Assembly (NCBI RefSeq): GCF_030273445.1
Contig: NZ_CP120678.1
Coordinates: 1,527,501-1,591,500 of the forward strand
Length of the DNA: 64,000 nt
DNA from: Selenobaculum gibii
GTDB taxonomy: Bacteria; Bacillota; Negativicutes; ICN-92133
Direction: 5' to 3'
In this document: positions 35,269-44,837 of the stretch, piece by piece
Position numbering within the stretch: the stretch's first letter is position 1
How the letters are laid out: each line of letters opens with the position of its first letter
Notes under the pieces: generated by a model
What the model was told of the DNA's origin: nothing
Database searches by the model: none
Seen by the model: the letters and a program-made list of their open reading frames with translations, nothing else
Program-made: the position numbers and the translations under genes

Positions 35269-36579
35269 TTATTCGACAATTCGTTTTCCCCACAAACCAT
35301 CTTTATATATTTTTTCTAAATATACTTTGTATATTTCCCCCGTATGAACACTATCAGAATCTACATAGACACGAATATAATTGTCAGTTAGGCCATCTGT
35401 AACCTCGTTATGTTTCGTTTCAAATAACACCTGTACTGTTTTGCCTACAAAAGTCTTATGAAATTCCTGCGCCTTTTCATCCGCTAATAATTGCATGCGA
35501 TGCACACGCTCTTTTTTTTCATGCTCATCCACTTGATTCGGGTAAGAGGCTGCTGGTGTCCCCTTTCGTTTTGAATAAGGAAATACATGCATTTTAGAAA
35601 AATTCATTGTTCGCACAAAATTTAAACTTTGTTCAAATAGTTCTTCTGTCTCACCGGGGAATCCAACAATAATGTCTGTAGATATAGCAATGTTGGGGAC
35701 TTTTTCAAACACATGATTTATCAATTCACGATATTCAGCTACTGTATAATGACGATTCATTGCTTTTAAAATATCATTTTGGCCTGCCTGCAAAGGTAAA
35801 TGCAAATGCGAGCAAAACCTATTATCAAGAGTAAAAAGTTCAAGCAATTCTGGCGATAATTCAATGGATTCTAAAGAACCTAACCTTAATCTTTTTAATC
35901 CTTGGATAGATAATACAGTCTTAACTGCATCTACTAAATTTATATTATCCTCTAGATCACGTCCATATGCCCCTAAATGAATTCCTGTCAAAACAATTTC
36001 CTTAAATTCACCCTCTACTAATTTTTCCGCTTCTTTTTTTATACTCTCAAGTCTTCTTGAACGTAAAGGGCCTCTAGCATAAGGAATAATACAATATGTA
36101 CAAAAATTTGTACATCCTTCTTGAATCTTAAGAAACGCACGAGTTCTACCTGGAGACTGAAATAGAGGAATATCTTCAAATTCTTTTGCTTTCATAATAT
36201 CTGTAATGGCATTAATAACGCCTTCTTCTTTTGCTGCTCGTTCCACTAACTCAACAATTTTATGGCGTTCTTTAGTCCCTACAATAACTTTAACACCTTC
36301 AATTTCACTCACTTGATCAGGTGCTATCTGAGAATAACATCCAGTAACCGCGATAATCGCCTGTGGATTTAAACGCATTGCACGACGAATTAATTGACGT
36401 GATTTTTTTTCGCCTAAATGCGTAACTGAACAAGTATTGATTATATAGAAATCCGCATGTTCGTCAAAATCTACGATTTCATAATTACGTTTTTTAAATA
36501 AACCTTCCATAGTTTCGGTTTCAAACTGATTTACTTTACATCCTAAAGTAGTCAACGCAACTCGTGGCAAAAAATTCAC
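35269..36579 (-). CDS. mtaB: tRNA t6A37 methylthiotransferase MtaB
   Basis: Radical-SAM enzyme forming ms2t6A37 in tRNA. The 436 residues contain the N-terminal MTTase domain with Cys in TLGCKVNQFE, NTCSVTHLGE and VTGCYSQ. The radical-SAM cluster motif GCTNFCTYCIIPYARG (CxxxCxxC) follows, and then a C-terminal TRAM-like domain. The LGCKVNQ start and the TGIHLGAYGRDL segment distinguish MtaB from MiaB and RimO. It follows rsmE by 12 bases in the prmA-rsmE-mtaB unit downstream of dnaJ. Confidence 0.95.
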   Translation of the reverse strand: MNFLPRVALTTLGCKVNQFETETMEGLFKKRNYEIVDFDEHADFYIINTCSVTHLGEKKSRQLIRRAMRLNPQAIIAVTGCYSQIAPDQVSEIEGVKVIVGTKERHKIVELVERAAKEEGVINAITDIMKAKEFEDIPLFQSPGRTRAFLKIQEGCTNFCTYCIIPYARGPLRSRRLESIKKEAEKLVEGEFKEIVLTGIHLGAYGRDLEDNINLVDAVKTVLSIQGLKRLRLGSLESIELSPELLELFTLDNRFCSHLHLPLQAGQNDILKAMNRHYTVAEYRELINHVFEKVPNIAISTDIIVGFPGETEELFEQSLNFVRTMNFSKMHVFPYSKRKGTPAASYPNQVDEHEKKERVHRMQLLADEKAQEFHKTFVGKTVQVLFETKHNEVTDGLTDNYIRVYVDSDSVHTGEIYKVYLEKIYKDGLWGKRIVE

Positions 36580-36591
36580 CCCTCACTTCTT

Positions 36592-37338
36592 TTAACCTTT
36601 CATCATTGCTCCTAAGTCACCTTTTTCATACATGACTATAGCAGATGCTGCAATTGCCGCAGTTTCTGTTCTCAAAATTCTTTTTCCTAAGGTAGCTATT
36701 TTTAATCCAGCCTTTTGGCAAATCTCAACTTCATTTTTAGTAAATCCACCTTCTGGACCGATTAAAACAAGAAATCTATTTGCCAAAGATTCTGCAAGAA
36801 TTTTTTTGATTGGTTCCTCAGCTTCTCCTTCATAACACATCAAAGCTTCAAGATTACTATCGATATTTTCCAAAAAGATTTTCAATTCCGTAACGGATTC
36901 AACTGTAGGAAGAATTGTTCTCCCACATTGCTTTGCGGCTTCATCTGCTATCTTTTGCCATTTTATTTGCCGTGCCATTTTCTTTTTTTCATCATATTTT
37001 ACAACACAGTTTTCACTGACAATTGGATAGATTGTACTGACACCTAATTCCACAGCTTTTTGTACAACTAATTCCATCTTATCTCCTTTAGGCAGACATT
37101 GCGCTAAAATAAGTTCAATCGGCGATTCTGTATTATTATCTAAAACTTCTTTTACCTCAGCAATAACCATTTCATCGCTAATTTCAATGATAAATGCCTC
37201 CATAACTTTACCACTGCCATCTACTACAATTAATTTATCTCCTAATTTATAGCGCAATACACGTCTAATATGGTGCGCATCACTGCCGTCAATCTTTATC
37301 TTATCTTCTACGACATCGGCAACAAAAAATCTTCTCAA
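36592..37338 (-). CDS. rsmE: 16S rRNA (uracil(1498)-N3)-methyltransferase
   Basis: SPOUT-class methyltransferase of 248 residues. An N-terminal PUA-like domain (MRRFFVADVVEDK, then SDAHHIRRVLRYKLGDKL) is followed by the knotted domain with LAQCLPKGDKMELVVQKAVE, IGPEGGFTKNE and LGKRILRTETAAIAA. It follows prmA by two bases, indicating tight coupling. Confidence 0.96.
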   Translation of the reverse strand: MRRFFVADVVEDKIKIDGSDAHHIRRVLRYKLGDKLIVVDGSGKVMEAFIIEISDEMVIAEVKEVLDNNTESPIELILAQCLPKGDKMELVVQKAVELGVSTIYPIVSENCVVKYDEKKKMARQIKWQKIADEAAKQCGRTILPTVESVTELKIFLENIDSNLEALMCYEGEAEEPIKKILAESLANRFLVLIGPEGGFTKNEVEICQKAGLKIATLGKRILRTETAAIAASAIVMYEKGDLGAMMKG

Positions 37339-37340
37339 AA

Positions 37341-38279
37341 TCAGTTTCCTCCATTATGGATTACCATTGCCACCCAGCCGCCTTCTTCAATAACACGATC
37401 AACTGTTAAGCCATGATCAATCACAGCTTTTGTTACATCACTGAGGCGATCAGCGATAATACCACTAGCAATCATCGTTCCACCTAGCTTTAGTCTATTT
37501 GGAATATCATCAAGCAAACGAATAATAATATCCGCAATAATATTGGCAATAATAACATCCGCCTTGCCATCTACATTTTTCAATAAATCACTCTGACCTG
37601 TCGTAATAATATCACTTACATGATTCGCTTCTATATTTTCTTTTGCAACACGTACAGCTACAGGATCAAAGTCTACTGCCGTCACTTTCATCGCTCCAAG
37701 TTTTGCAGCTGTAATTGCTAAGACCCCTGAACCTGTCCCAACATCAAATACTTCCTGCCCACCTTTGATAATCTCTTCTAAAAGGCGAATGCACATAGAA
37801 GTTGTATGGTGCGTTCCCGTACCAAAAGCCATTCCGGGATCAAGTTCAATAATAATATCATCTGGACTAGCATTATACTCTTCCCAAGATGGTTTGATTA
37901 CAATGAGATCCCCAACTTTAATCGGATGAAAATACTCTTTCCACGTTGTTGACCAATCTTCATCTTGAATCTCTGTGCAGTTAATATCACCAAGACCTTT
38001 ATCAATATTATGCCCAGCCAATTCATCTACCCGATTTTTAAACACCGCTAATTTATCATCGAGTTGCTCATCCACAGGCAAGTAAGCTTTCACTGTAACG
38101 ATTTCTGTATTAGTTGCTTCTGGTATATCGGTATAATCCCAAGCACCTGAGGCACGATACTCGTTTACAAGTGCCGGATCTTCAATTACAACACCACTTG
38201 CTCCTACCTCATGAAAAATCTCTGCAATCACTTCCGTTGCTTCATGGGTTGTTTTAATACTAATTTCTGCCCATTTCAT
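37341..38279 (-). CDS. prmA: Ribosomal protein uL11 methyltransferase
   Basis: Trimethylates uL11. The 312 residues start with the substrate-recognition domain (MKWAEISIKTTHEATEVIAE, then EVGASGVVIED) and continue in a class I methyltransferase with ELDPGMAFGTGTHHTTSMCI, VFDVGTGSGVLAITA-type FDVGTGSGVLAI, and NIIADIIIRL. It is next after dnaJ, separated by a hairpin without T-run, so it may be read through from the heat-shock operon. Confidence 0.96.
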   Translation of the reverse strand: MKWAEISIKTTHEATEVIAEIFHEVGASGVVIEDPALVNEYRASGAWDYTDIPEATNTEIVTVKAYLPVDEQLDDKLAVFKNRVDELAGHNIDKGLGDINCTEIQDEDWSTTWKEYFHPIKVGDLIVIKPSWEEYNASPDDIIIELDPGMAFGTGTHHTTSMCIRLLEEIIKGGQEVFDVGTGSGVLAITAAKLGAMKVTAVDFDPVAVRVAKENIEANHVSDIITTGQSDLLKNVDGKADVIIANIIADIIIRLLDDIPNRLKLGGTMIASGIIADRLSDVTKAVIDHGLTVDRVIEEGGWVAMVIHNGGN

Positions 38280-38320
38280 GAAAATCTCTCCCTTAACATC
38301 ATTTGCCTTAGACGAGCAAT

Positions 38321-38341
38321 GCCGAGGTTATCTGCCTCGGC
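38321..38341 (-). repeat. Hairpin between dnaJ and prmA
   Basis: GCCGAGG and CCTCGGC form a GC-rich stem with a seven-base loop. No T-run follows, so it looks like an mRNA processing or stabilising element or a weak terminator. Confidence 0.6.
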
Positions 38342-38350
38342 TAACTGCTA

Positions 38351-39487
38351 CTAAATATTAAATATTTTTTTGAACCAGCTTTTTTGCTCAGGATTCACAC
38401 TTTCACCTGTGGCTTTAGCGAAATCTTTCAGCATTTGTTTTTGTTGTTCATCTAATTTTTGCGGTGTCAAAACTTTAATTTTTACATGTTGATCACCACG
38501 GCCTTGCCCTCTAAGATATGGAATGCCTTTATTTTTAAGACGTAAAATTGTACCAGATTGAATCCCTTCAGGGATTTTCATCTTCACTTTTCCATCTAGT
38601 GTAGGAACTTCAATTTCATCGCCCAATGAAGCTTGAACAAAGTTAATTGGCACTTCACAAATAACTTCTGTACCTTCACGAGAGAAAATTTTATGTGGTT
38701 TTACAAAAATGTATACGTATAAGTCCCCTGCTGGACCACCACGCATACCAGCTTCACCTTCGCCTGAAATTCGAAGTCTAGAGCCATTATCTACACCAGC
38801 TGGAATTTTTACGCTGATCTTGCGTTTTGCGCGTTTCTTCCCTTTACCACCACAAGATTTGCATGGAGAGTGGACAATTTTCCCTTCCCCATTACAGCGT
38901 TCGCATGTTTTCATATTTACCATTCTGCCAAATGGTGTATTTTGTGCAAATTGCACTTGTCCAGCTCCTTTACATTGCGGACAAGTTTCTGGATGTGTTC
39001 CAGGGGCAGCACCACTACCATGACAAACTTCGCACTCTTCAGTTCTTGGTATACTGATTTCAGTTTCTTTACCAAAAGCTGCTTCTTTAAAATCAATTTC
39101 TAAATCATAGCGTAAATCAGACCCACGTTCCGGTCCTGGACGACGAGAACCGCCAAATCCACCTTGACCGCCAAAAAACATATCAAAAATATCTCCGAAA
39201 CCGCCACCGCTAAAGCCTCCGAATCCACCAAATCCGCCTTGACCACCACCTGCACTGCCATCAAACGCTGCATGACCAAATTGATCGTATTGCGCTCTAC
39301 GCTCTGCATTTGATAATATTTCATAAGCTTCATTTGCTTCTTTAAACTTTTCTTCTGCTTCTTTGGGATTTTCACGATTCATATCGGGATGATATTTTCT
39401 GGCTAGTTTTCTAAACGCTTTTTTGATTTCATCTTCTGATGCCGTTTTCGATACACCAAGCACCTCATAATAATCGCGTTTACTCAC
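38351..39487 (-). CDS. dnaJ: Chaperone DnaJ
   Basis: Full-length type I DnaJ of 378 residues. It has a J domain with [19 protein letters not shown] (HPD present), a Gly/Phe-rich linker (about 75-115), four CxxCxGxG-type zinc repeats ([32 protein letters not shown]) and C-terminal substrate-binding domains ending [10 protein letters not shown]. It stimulates DnaK ATPase. It is the last chaperone gene of the hrcA operon; a stem-loop separates it from dnaK. Confidence 0.97.
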   Translation of the reverse strand: MSKRDYYEVLGVSKTASEDEIKKAFRKLARKYHPDMNRENPKEAEEKFKEANEAYEILSNAERRAQYDQFGHAAFDGSAGGGQGGFGGFGGFSGGGFGDIFDMFFGGQGGFGGSRRPGPERGSDLRYDLEIDFKEAAFGKETEISIPRTEECEVCHGSGAAPGTHPETCPQCKGAGQVQFAQNTPFGRMVNMKTCERCNGEGKIVHSPCKSCGGKGKKRAKRKISVKIPAGVDNGSRLRISGEGEAGMRGGPAGDLYVYIFVKPHKIFSREGTEVICEVPINFVQASLGDEIEVPTLDGKVKMKIPEGIQSGTILRLKNKGIPYLRGQGRGDQHVKIKVLTPQKLDEQQKQMLKDFAKATGESVNPEQKSWFKKIFNI

Positions 39488-39520
39488 TTTACACCATCCT
39501 AAACTATCGTTCTGTAGTCA

Positions 39521-39555
39521 TTTGACTCCGACCAAATAAATAAGTCGGAGTCAAA
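39521..39555 (-). repeat. Stem-loop in the dnaK-dnaJ spacer
   Basis: TTTGACTCCGA and TCGGAGTCAAA form an 11-bp perfect stem with a 13-base loop and no T-run. A hairpin here may set the DnaK:DnaJ ratio by RNA processing (inference). Confidence 0.65.
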
Positions 39556-39591
39556 TAGCTAATCTACTATCAATTTAATGTAACTTTACTA

Positions 39592-41433
39592 TTATTTCTT
39601 TTCATCGTCAACTACTTTGTAGTCTGCATCCATAATATTTTCATCTTTTGGAGCTTGTTGAGCGTCATCCTGTGGATTTTGTCCTGGAGCTGCAGCACCT
39701 TCAGCTGCTTGATATGCAGCTGCACTCATTTCGTATAAAGGTTTTGTTAAAGCTTCTGTATCAGCTTTGATTGCGTCAATATCTGTACCTTTTAATGTTT
39801 CTTTTAATTTTGTCACAGCAGCCTCAATCTCAGATACTTTAGCTTTATCGGCTTTATCTCCTAGATCTTTAATTGTTTTCTCCGCTTGGTAAATTAAAGA
39901 ATCTGCATTATTTCTTGTTTCTATTTCTTCTTTACGTTTTTTATCATCTGCAGCATGAACTTCTGCTTCTTTTACCATACGATCAATATCGTCTTTATTC
40001 ATACCACCGGAAGAAGTAATCGTAATTTTTTGTTCTTTTCCTGTTCCAAGATCTTTTGCAGATACATGAACAATACCATTCGCATCAATATCAAATGTAA
40101 CTTCAATACGAGGTACTCCTCTTGGAGCTGGTGGAATGTCGGACAATTCAAAGCGCCCAAGTGTTTTATTACCAGCTGCCATTTCACGTTCCCCTTGCAA
40201 TACATGGATATCAACAGATGGTTGATTATCCGCAGCAGTTGAGAATGTTTGACTCTTAGATGTAGGAATTGTTGTATTTCTTTCAATAATTTTTGTACAA
40301 ACGCCACCCAATGTTTCAATACCTAAAGAAAGTGGAGTTACATCTAATAGCAATACGTCTTTAACTTCCCCAACAAGTACACCAGCTTGAATAGCAGCAC
40401 CAATAGCTACACATTCATCAGGATTTACACCACGATGAGGTTCTTTTCCTAAGTTTTTCTTAATCGCCTCTTGAACAGCTGGAATACGGCTGGAACCGCC
40501 AACTAAAATAACTTTATCAATTCCACTTGCTGAAATACCCGCATCTTGAAGTGCTTGACGAGTTGGTCCCATGGTAGCTTCAACAAGGCTAGCTGTTAAT
40601 TCATCAAATTTTGCACGAGTTAATGTTAAATCTAAATGCTTTGGACCTGTCGCATCAGCTGTGATAAACGGTAGATTAATATTGGTAGATAATACACCTG
40701 ACAATTCAATTTTTGCTTTTTCAGCAGCTTCAATTAAGCGTTGTGCAGACATCTTATCTTGAGATAAATCAATACCAGTTTCTTTTTTGAATTCGGCAAC
40801 CATCCAATCCATTACACGTTGATCAAAGTCATCACCACCAAGACGGTTGTTACCGTTCGTAGCTTTTACTTCAAATACGCCATCACCAAGTTCAAGAATA
40901 GATACATCGAAAGTACCGCCACCCAAGTCAAATACTAAAATTGTATGCTCTTCACCTTTATCTAAACCATAAGCAAGTGAAGCAGCTGTTGGTTCATTAA
41001 TAATACGAAGAACTTCAAGACCAGCAATTGTACCAGCATCTTTCGTCGCTTGACGTTGGCTATCATTAAAATATGCAGGAACTGTGATAACAGCTTGAGT
41101 TACAGTCTCCCCTAAGTAAGCTTCCGCATCAGCCTTTAATTTTTGTAAAATCATTGCTGAAATTTCTTGTGGTGAATATTTTTTATCATCAACAGATACT
41201 TTATAATCAGTACCCATATGTCGTTTAATAGAACTAAATGTATGGTCTGGATTTGAAACAGCTTGACGTTTTGCTAGTTGACCAACTAAACGTTCGCCCG
41301 TTTTCGAGAATCCTACAACAGATGGGGTTAAACGACTTCCTTCTGTATTCGTAATAACGGTAGGTTCTCCACCTTCCATAACTGCAACTACCGAGTTTGT
41401 TGTACCTAAGTCAATACCTATTACTTTTGCCAT
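39592..41433 (-). CDS. dnaK: Chaperone DnaK (Hsp70)
   Basis: ATP-dependent chaperone of 613 residues. It has [38 protein letters not shown], the LAYGLDK and [14 protein letters not shown] phosphate loops, [11 protein letters not shown], and the linker [15 protein letters not shown]. The C-terminal lid ends [13 protein letters not shown]. Position 8 of the longer reading frame (41433) is the real start, behind GGGGGA. As in other Gram-positive-type DnaKs, the ~24-residue insertion near residue 80 found in proteobacteria is missing ([12 protein letters not shown] region is short). Confidence 0.97.
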   Translation of the reverse strand: MAKVIGIDLGTTNSVVAVMEGGEPTVITNTEGSRLTPSVVGFSKTGERLVGQLAKRQAVSNPDHTFSSIKRHMGTDYKVSVDDKKYSPQEISAMILQKLKADAEAYLGETVTQAVITVPAYFNDSQRQATKDAGTIAGLEVLRIINEPTAASLAYGLDKGEEHTILVFDLGGGTFDVSILELGDGVFEVKATNGNNRLGGDDFDQRVMDWMVAEFKKETGIDLSQDKMSAQRLIEAAEKAKIELSGVLSTNINLPFITADATGPKHLDLTLTRAKFDELTASLVEATMGPTRQALQDAGISASGIDKVILVGGSSRIPAVQEAIKKNLGKEPHRGVNPDECVAIGAAIQAGVLVGEVKDVLLLDVTPLSLGIETLGGVCTKIIERNTTIPTSKSQTFSTAADNQPSVDIHVLQGEREMAAGNKTLGRFELSDIPPAPRGVPRIEVTFDIDANGIVHVSAKDLGTGKEQKITITSSGGMNKDDIDRMVKEAEVHAADDKKRKEEIETRNNADSLIYQAEKTIKDLGDKADKAKVSEIEAAVTKLKETLKGTDIDAIKADTEALTKPLYEMSAAAYQAAEGAAAPGQNPQDDAQQAPKDENIMDADYKVVDDEKK

Positions 41434-41479
41434 AATCAAAAATCCCCCTTGCAAAATATATCAATTTTTTATTTGAATA

Positions 41480-42046
41480 TTAATTACCTATTACCTTAAC
41501 CATACTTGGCCTAATTACGCGACCTCGTACACTATAGCCACGTTGCAACTCTTCAGCAATTGTATCATCTTCCTTAGTTTCATCAGCAATACGCATAATA
41601 GCTTCATGAAAGTTAGGATCAAACTTTTCACCAACAGCTTTAATCGGTTCTAGACCATTTTTTTCAAGAGTCGCTATAAATTGTTTTAAGATCATATCTA
41701 CTCCTGCTTTAAAATTTTCTCCATCTGCACTTTCTACCGCCAAAGCTCTTTCAAAATTATCAAGTAAAGGTAGCAATTCTTTTATCAAATTTTGTGATAC
41801 AATTGCTGATAGCTCTTCTTTTTCCTGACGAGTACGCCGTCTAAAGTTATCAAAATCGGCCTGCATACGTTTTAGTCTGTCAGTACTTTCCTGAACAAGC
41901 TTATCTTTTACATCTAATTCTTGTTTTAAACGTGTAACTTCTGCATTTTGTTCTGTTTCTTCTGGTTGAATTTGTTCTGTAGACTCATTTACTTCAGCTT
42001 TTCTCGCTAAATTTTCATCTACAGGGTTCTTTATTTCTTCAGCCAT
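41480..42046 (-). CDS. grpE: Nucleotide exchange factor GrpE
   Basis: A 188-residue ADP-release factor for DnaK. An acidic N-terminal tail leads to the long helix RLKRMQADFDNFRRRTRQEK, followed by LLPLLDNFERAL and the beta domain with FDPNFHEAIM, then GYSVRGRVIRPSMVKV. It lies between the chaperonin gene and dnaK with short spacers. Confidence 0.96.
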   Translation of the reverse strand: MAEEIKNPVDENLARKAEVNESTEQIQPEETEQNAEVTRLKQELDVKDKLVQESTDRLKRMQADFDNFRRRTRQEKEELSAIVSQNLIKELLPLLDNFERALAVESADGENFKAGVDMILKQFIATLEKNGLEPIKAVGEKFDPNFHEAIMRIADETKEDDTIAEELQRGYSVRGRVIRPSMVKVIGN

Positions 42047-42071
42047 TAAAAATTTTCACCTCTTTAAATTA

Positions 42072-43628
42072 TCAGTCAAGTAACTCTCCCTGACCTTTGC
42101 ATTTCTTTTTTCTTATAATCGTGCCTATTCTTAAAATTGAAATTGCAATTTCACCAGCACTCTTTATAGCATAGTATTTTACTAATGCTGGATCAACTAT
42201 TCCCTTGGAAATCATATCAGTAATCTTACCATTATCACAATCAACTCCCAATGCTCCATTTTGTTTGTCAAATTGAGCACCGATGACTTCCTCCACTTTT
42301 TCTAATGGATGATATCCAGCATTTTTTATTATTTGAGACAATGGAGCCTTTAACGCTTGCACAACGCATTCAACTCCATAGTCAATCATCCCTGCAAATT
42401 CCTTTTTACGGCTTTTTAAGTTGCGTGCTAACATAATTTCAGCAGCACCGCCCCCCGCAACATATCCACCTTTTACAGCAGCCTGAACACTTGAAGCAGC
42501 ATCTTTCGCAATTCGCTCTTTTTCACCAGCAATTTGTTTCGTCGCTGCACCAACTAATATTGCCGCTGTCGGTATTCCTTTGCCGCCAAGAACGCGAACT
42601 TGCTGTAATTTTTCATCTTCAATTACAGATTCGGCATAACCTAAATATTTTTCTAACTCACTGAGTGATTTTTTTAACCCAGTTCTTTTTAGCTTGCGGG
42701 CACCAACATGCTCTGCTACCCGATTTAGGATTTCGTTTTCCACACGTCTTAATATCATAACGCCTGCATCTGTTAAAACTTCTTCAGCATCAGAATTTAC
42801 TCCACGGTCAACTAAAACGAATTTAACACCTAAATCAATAATTTTTTGTAAATTCTCTTTAAATTCAGCTTGCTGTTTCATGTATTGCTGAAATCCACTT
42901 TCAGTTCCCAAAGCTTCACTGCTCATTGTTTCAATCTCTAAAGCATCATCAATCACTAAAATCTTAACCGATTCTAATGTATGCGGCATCTCAGTATTCA
43001 TTCGCTTTTGATGAATCAATACACCACCAAAAACTTCATTTTCTACACCATTTTGTGAATACACGATATCTGACAGTTTAAACTTTGCATCACAAAGCTT
43101 ATCTTTTCCTATAAGCTTTGCCGCTTTTATGACCATATCCGCAACATCATTATATTTGCGCCCAGCAATTATAGCAATATTGTATAAATATGGATCATCT
43201 AAGGAGACCACTTTATGACTACAGCTTTCTATTAACTCTAAGGATGATTGAATTCCATAGGCAATTCCATCAATTAATTTGGCTACAGGAACACCCCGAA
43301 TAACTTTATCTAAGCCTTCTGAAACTAAACTGCTTGCAACAATCGTCGCTGTCGTCGTTCCATCGCCAACTTTCTCCTGCTGATTTTTAGCGATAGCAAT
43401 CATCATTTGCGCGGCTGGATGATCTACTTCCATTTGCTCTAAAATCGTCACGCCATCATTCGTAACGATTACACCACCATCACGATCCACAAGCATTGTA
43501 TCAAGTCCTTTAGGACCAATTGTGCCCTCTACTGCACTTTTTACAGCCCGAATTGCACTTACATTAGTCGTCAATGCCGCTAGTTTGTCTTCAACTTCAG
43601 CACTGCTTTCCGCTTGCTTCAACGCCAT
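42072..43628 (-). CDS. Group III (archaeal/TCP-1-like) chaperonin
   Basis: A 518-residue TCP-1/cpn60-superfamily chaperonin of the thermosome type, not GroEL. It has GPKGLDTMLVDRDGGVIVTN, DGVTILEQMEVDHPAAQMM, and the ATPase motif EKVGDGTTTATIVA. An apical region carries VLVDRGVNSDAEEVLTDAG and AEHVGARKL, then GGKGIPTAAILVG, and the equatorial end has GYVAGGGAAEIMLAR. The GroEL C-terminal GGM tail is absent. Bacterial genes of this class (first described from Carboxydothermus hydrogenoformans) are known to sit in the dnaK operon, as here between hrcA and grpE. GGAGG stands nine bases before the ATG. It should form a lid-containing, GroES-independent ring. Confidence 0.93.
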   Translation of the reverse strand: MALKQAESSAEVEDKLAALTTNVSAIRAVKSAVEGTIGPKGLDTMLVDRDGGVIVTNDGVTILEQMEVDHPAAQMMIAIAKNQQEKVGDGTTTATIVASSLVSEGLDKVIRGVPVAKLIDGIAYGIQSSLELIESCSHKVVSLDDPYLYNIAIIAGRKYNDVADMVIKAAKLIGKDKLCDAKFKLSDIVYSQNGVENEVFGGVLIHQKRMNTEMPHTLESVKILVIDDALEIETMSSEALGTESGFQQYMKQQAEFKENLQKIIDLGVKFVLVDRGVNSDAEEVLTDAGVMILRRVENEILNRVAEHVGARKLKRTGLKKSLSELEKYLGYAESVIEDEKLQQVRVLGGKGIPTAAILVGAATKQIAGEKERIAKDAASSVQAAVKGGYVAGGGAAEIMLARNLKSRKKEFAGMIDYGVECVVQALKAPLSQIIKNAGYHPLEKVEEVIGAQFDKQNGALGVDCDNGKITDMISKGIVDPALVKYYAIKSAGEIAISILRIGTIIRKKKCKGQGELLD

Positions 43629-43687
43629 TAATTATAACCTCCAAAATCATCAGAGTTTCATCATTTCTACACTAGAAATTATTATGT

Positions 43688-43708
43688 ACTATAGGCAATG
43701 CCTATAGT
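43688..43708. repeat. Palindrome at the hrcA stop codon
   Basis: ACTATAGGCA-A-TGCCTATAGT, a 10-bp perfect dyad overlapping the hrcA TAG. A second small dyad (ATTTCT/AGAAAT, about 43667-43685) follows before the chaperonin gene. Possible operator or RNA hairpin. Confidence 0.6.
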
Positions 43709-44733
43709 TTGTATTGTGTTAATATCTTTTCTAAATTGTTGTGCATAAATTCTAATAGTGACATTACTTTGCCATATTCCATCCTCGTTGGTCCAAGAAC
43801 AGCAATCGAGCCAATGACTTGCCCCTCTAATTTATACGTTGCACGAATGATGCTACAATCCTTAATTCCACTATACTTATTCTCTTGACCAATTGTCACG
43901 ATAATCCCCTGCTCATTTTCATGAGAGTTTAATAAATCGCATAAGAGCTGCTCCTCTTCAAGCATATTAAGAAGATTTTGCATTTTTTCGACATCACGAA
44001 ACTCTGGCTGGTTTATTAACTGTGTAGTTCCGCCCATATAAAGGCGTTCCTTTTTTTCAACTGTCAGCGCACGAGCAATCATATCAATCGCACACTCAAA
44101 TAAATCAGTATCAGCCATAACTTCCGCTTTAATTTTTCTTAATACGGATGGCTTAATAGATTCCAATGAACGACCTGCTAAATGTTTGTTAATAACACCA
44201 GCAATCAATTGTAAATCTTCTACTGCCGCACCTTTCGGTATCGTCATCAATTTATTTTCAACGAAACCAGCATCAGTCATAATAACAACAATCACACGTT
44301 TTTCATCAAGTGGTAAAAATTGCAGATACCTAAAATTTGCCTGTGATAACTGTGGCGCTAAAACTAAAGAAATATTTTTTGTCAGCCTTGATATAATCTT
44401 AGCTGTTTCTTGAAATACTTCTTCAGCACGCTTGGCTTTTGCCTTATACCAGTTACTGATTAAATTCATTTCATTTTCTGTAATAGCCTCAGGAGCTAAC
44501 AAGTCATCAACATAGAGCCGATACCCTTTTACCGAAGGAATACGCCCAGACGACGTATGAAGCTGTTCCAGATAACCAAGCAATTCTAAATCAGCCATTT
44601 CATTGCGAATTGTCGCCGAACTTACCCCCAAGTCATATTTACGGGCAATCGTTCTTGATCCAATAGGCTCTGCGGTGGAAATATAGTCATTAATAATCGC
44701 ACGAAGAATTTTCTGCTTTCGTTCATCAAGCAT
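43702..44733 (-). CDS. hrcA: Heat-inducible transcription repressor HrcA
   Basis: Repressor binding CIRCE elements; its activity normally depends on GroE. The 343 residues have the N-terminal winged helix (MLDERKQKILRAIINDYIS, then EPIGSRTIARKYDLGVSSAT and IRNEMADLELLGYLEQLHTS), a GAF-like domain and the C-terminal IGPTRMEYGKV-type VLGPTRMEYGKVMSLLE. The ATG at 44733 follows AGGAGG; an in-frame start eight codons earlier overlaps the ribosome site. It is the first gene of the operon and is autoregulated through the CIRCE just upstream. Confidence 0.97.
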   Translation of the reverse strand: MLDERKQKILRAIINDYISTAEPIGSRTIARKYDLGVSSATIRNEMADLELLGYLEQLHTSSGRIPSVKGYRLYVDDLLAPEAITENEMNLISNWYKAKAKRAEEVFQETAKIISRLTKNISLVLAPQLSQANFRYLQFLPLDEKRVIVVIMTDAGFVENKLMTIPKGAAVEDLQLIAGVINKHLAGRSLESIKPSVLRKIKAEVMADTDLFECAIDMIARALTVEKKERLYMGGTTQLINQPEFRDVEKMQNLLNMLEEEQLLCDLLNSHENEQGIIVTIGQENKYSGIKDCSIIRATYKLEGQVIGSIAVLGPTRMEYGKVMSLLEFMHNNLEKILTQYKL

Positions 44734-44750
44734 CTTCCCACCTCCTATTG

Positions 44751-44777
44751 TTAGCACTCTACACCAGTGAGTGCTAA
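44751..44777 (-). promoter_or_regulatory. CIRCE operator
   Basis: TTAGCACTC, nine bases, GAGTGCTAA: a perfect match to the CIRCE consensus. It lies between the promoter and hrcA, overlapping the expected 5' end of the transcript. Confidence 0.98.
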
Positions 44778-44788
44778 TGTCTAATTAG

Positions 44789-44817
44789 AAAATACCACTC
44801 ATTCATACGATTGTCAA
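44789..44817 (-). promoter_or_regulatory. Sigma-A promoter of the hrcA operon
   Basis: TTGACA, 17 bases, TATTTT on the minus strand, followed immediately by CIRCE. Confidence 0.9.
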
Positions 44818-44837
44818 GGCGTTATTATTTATTTTCT

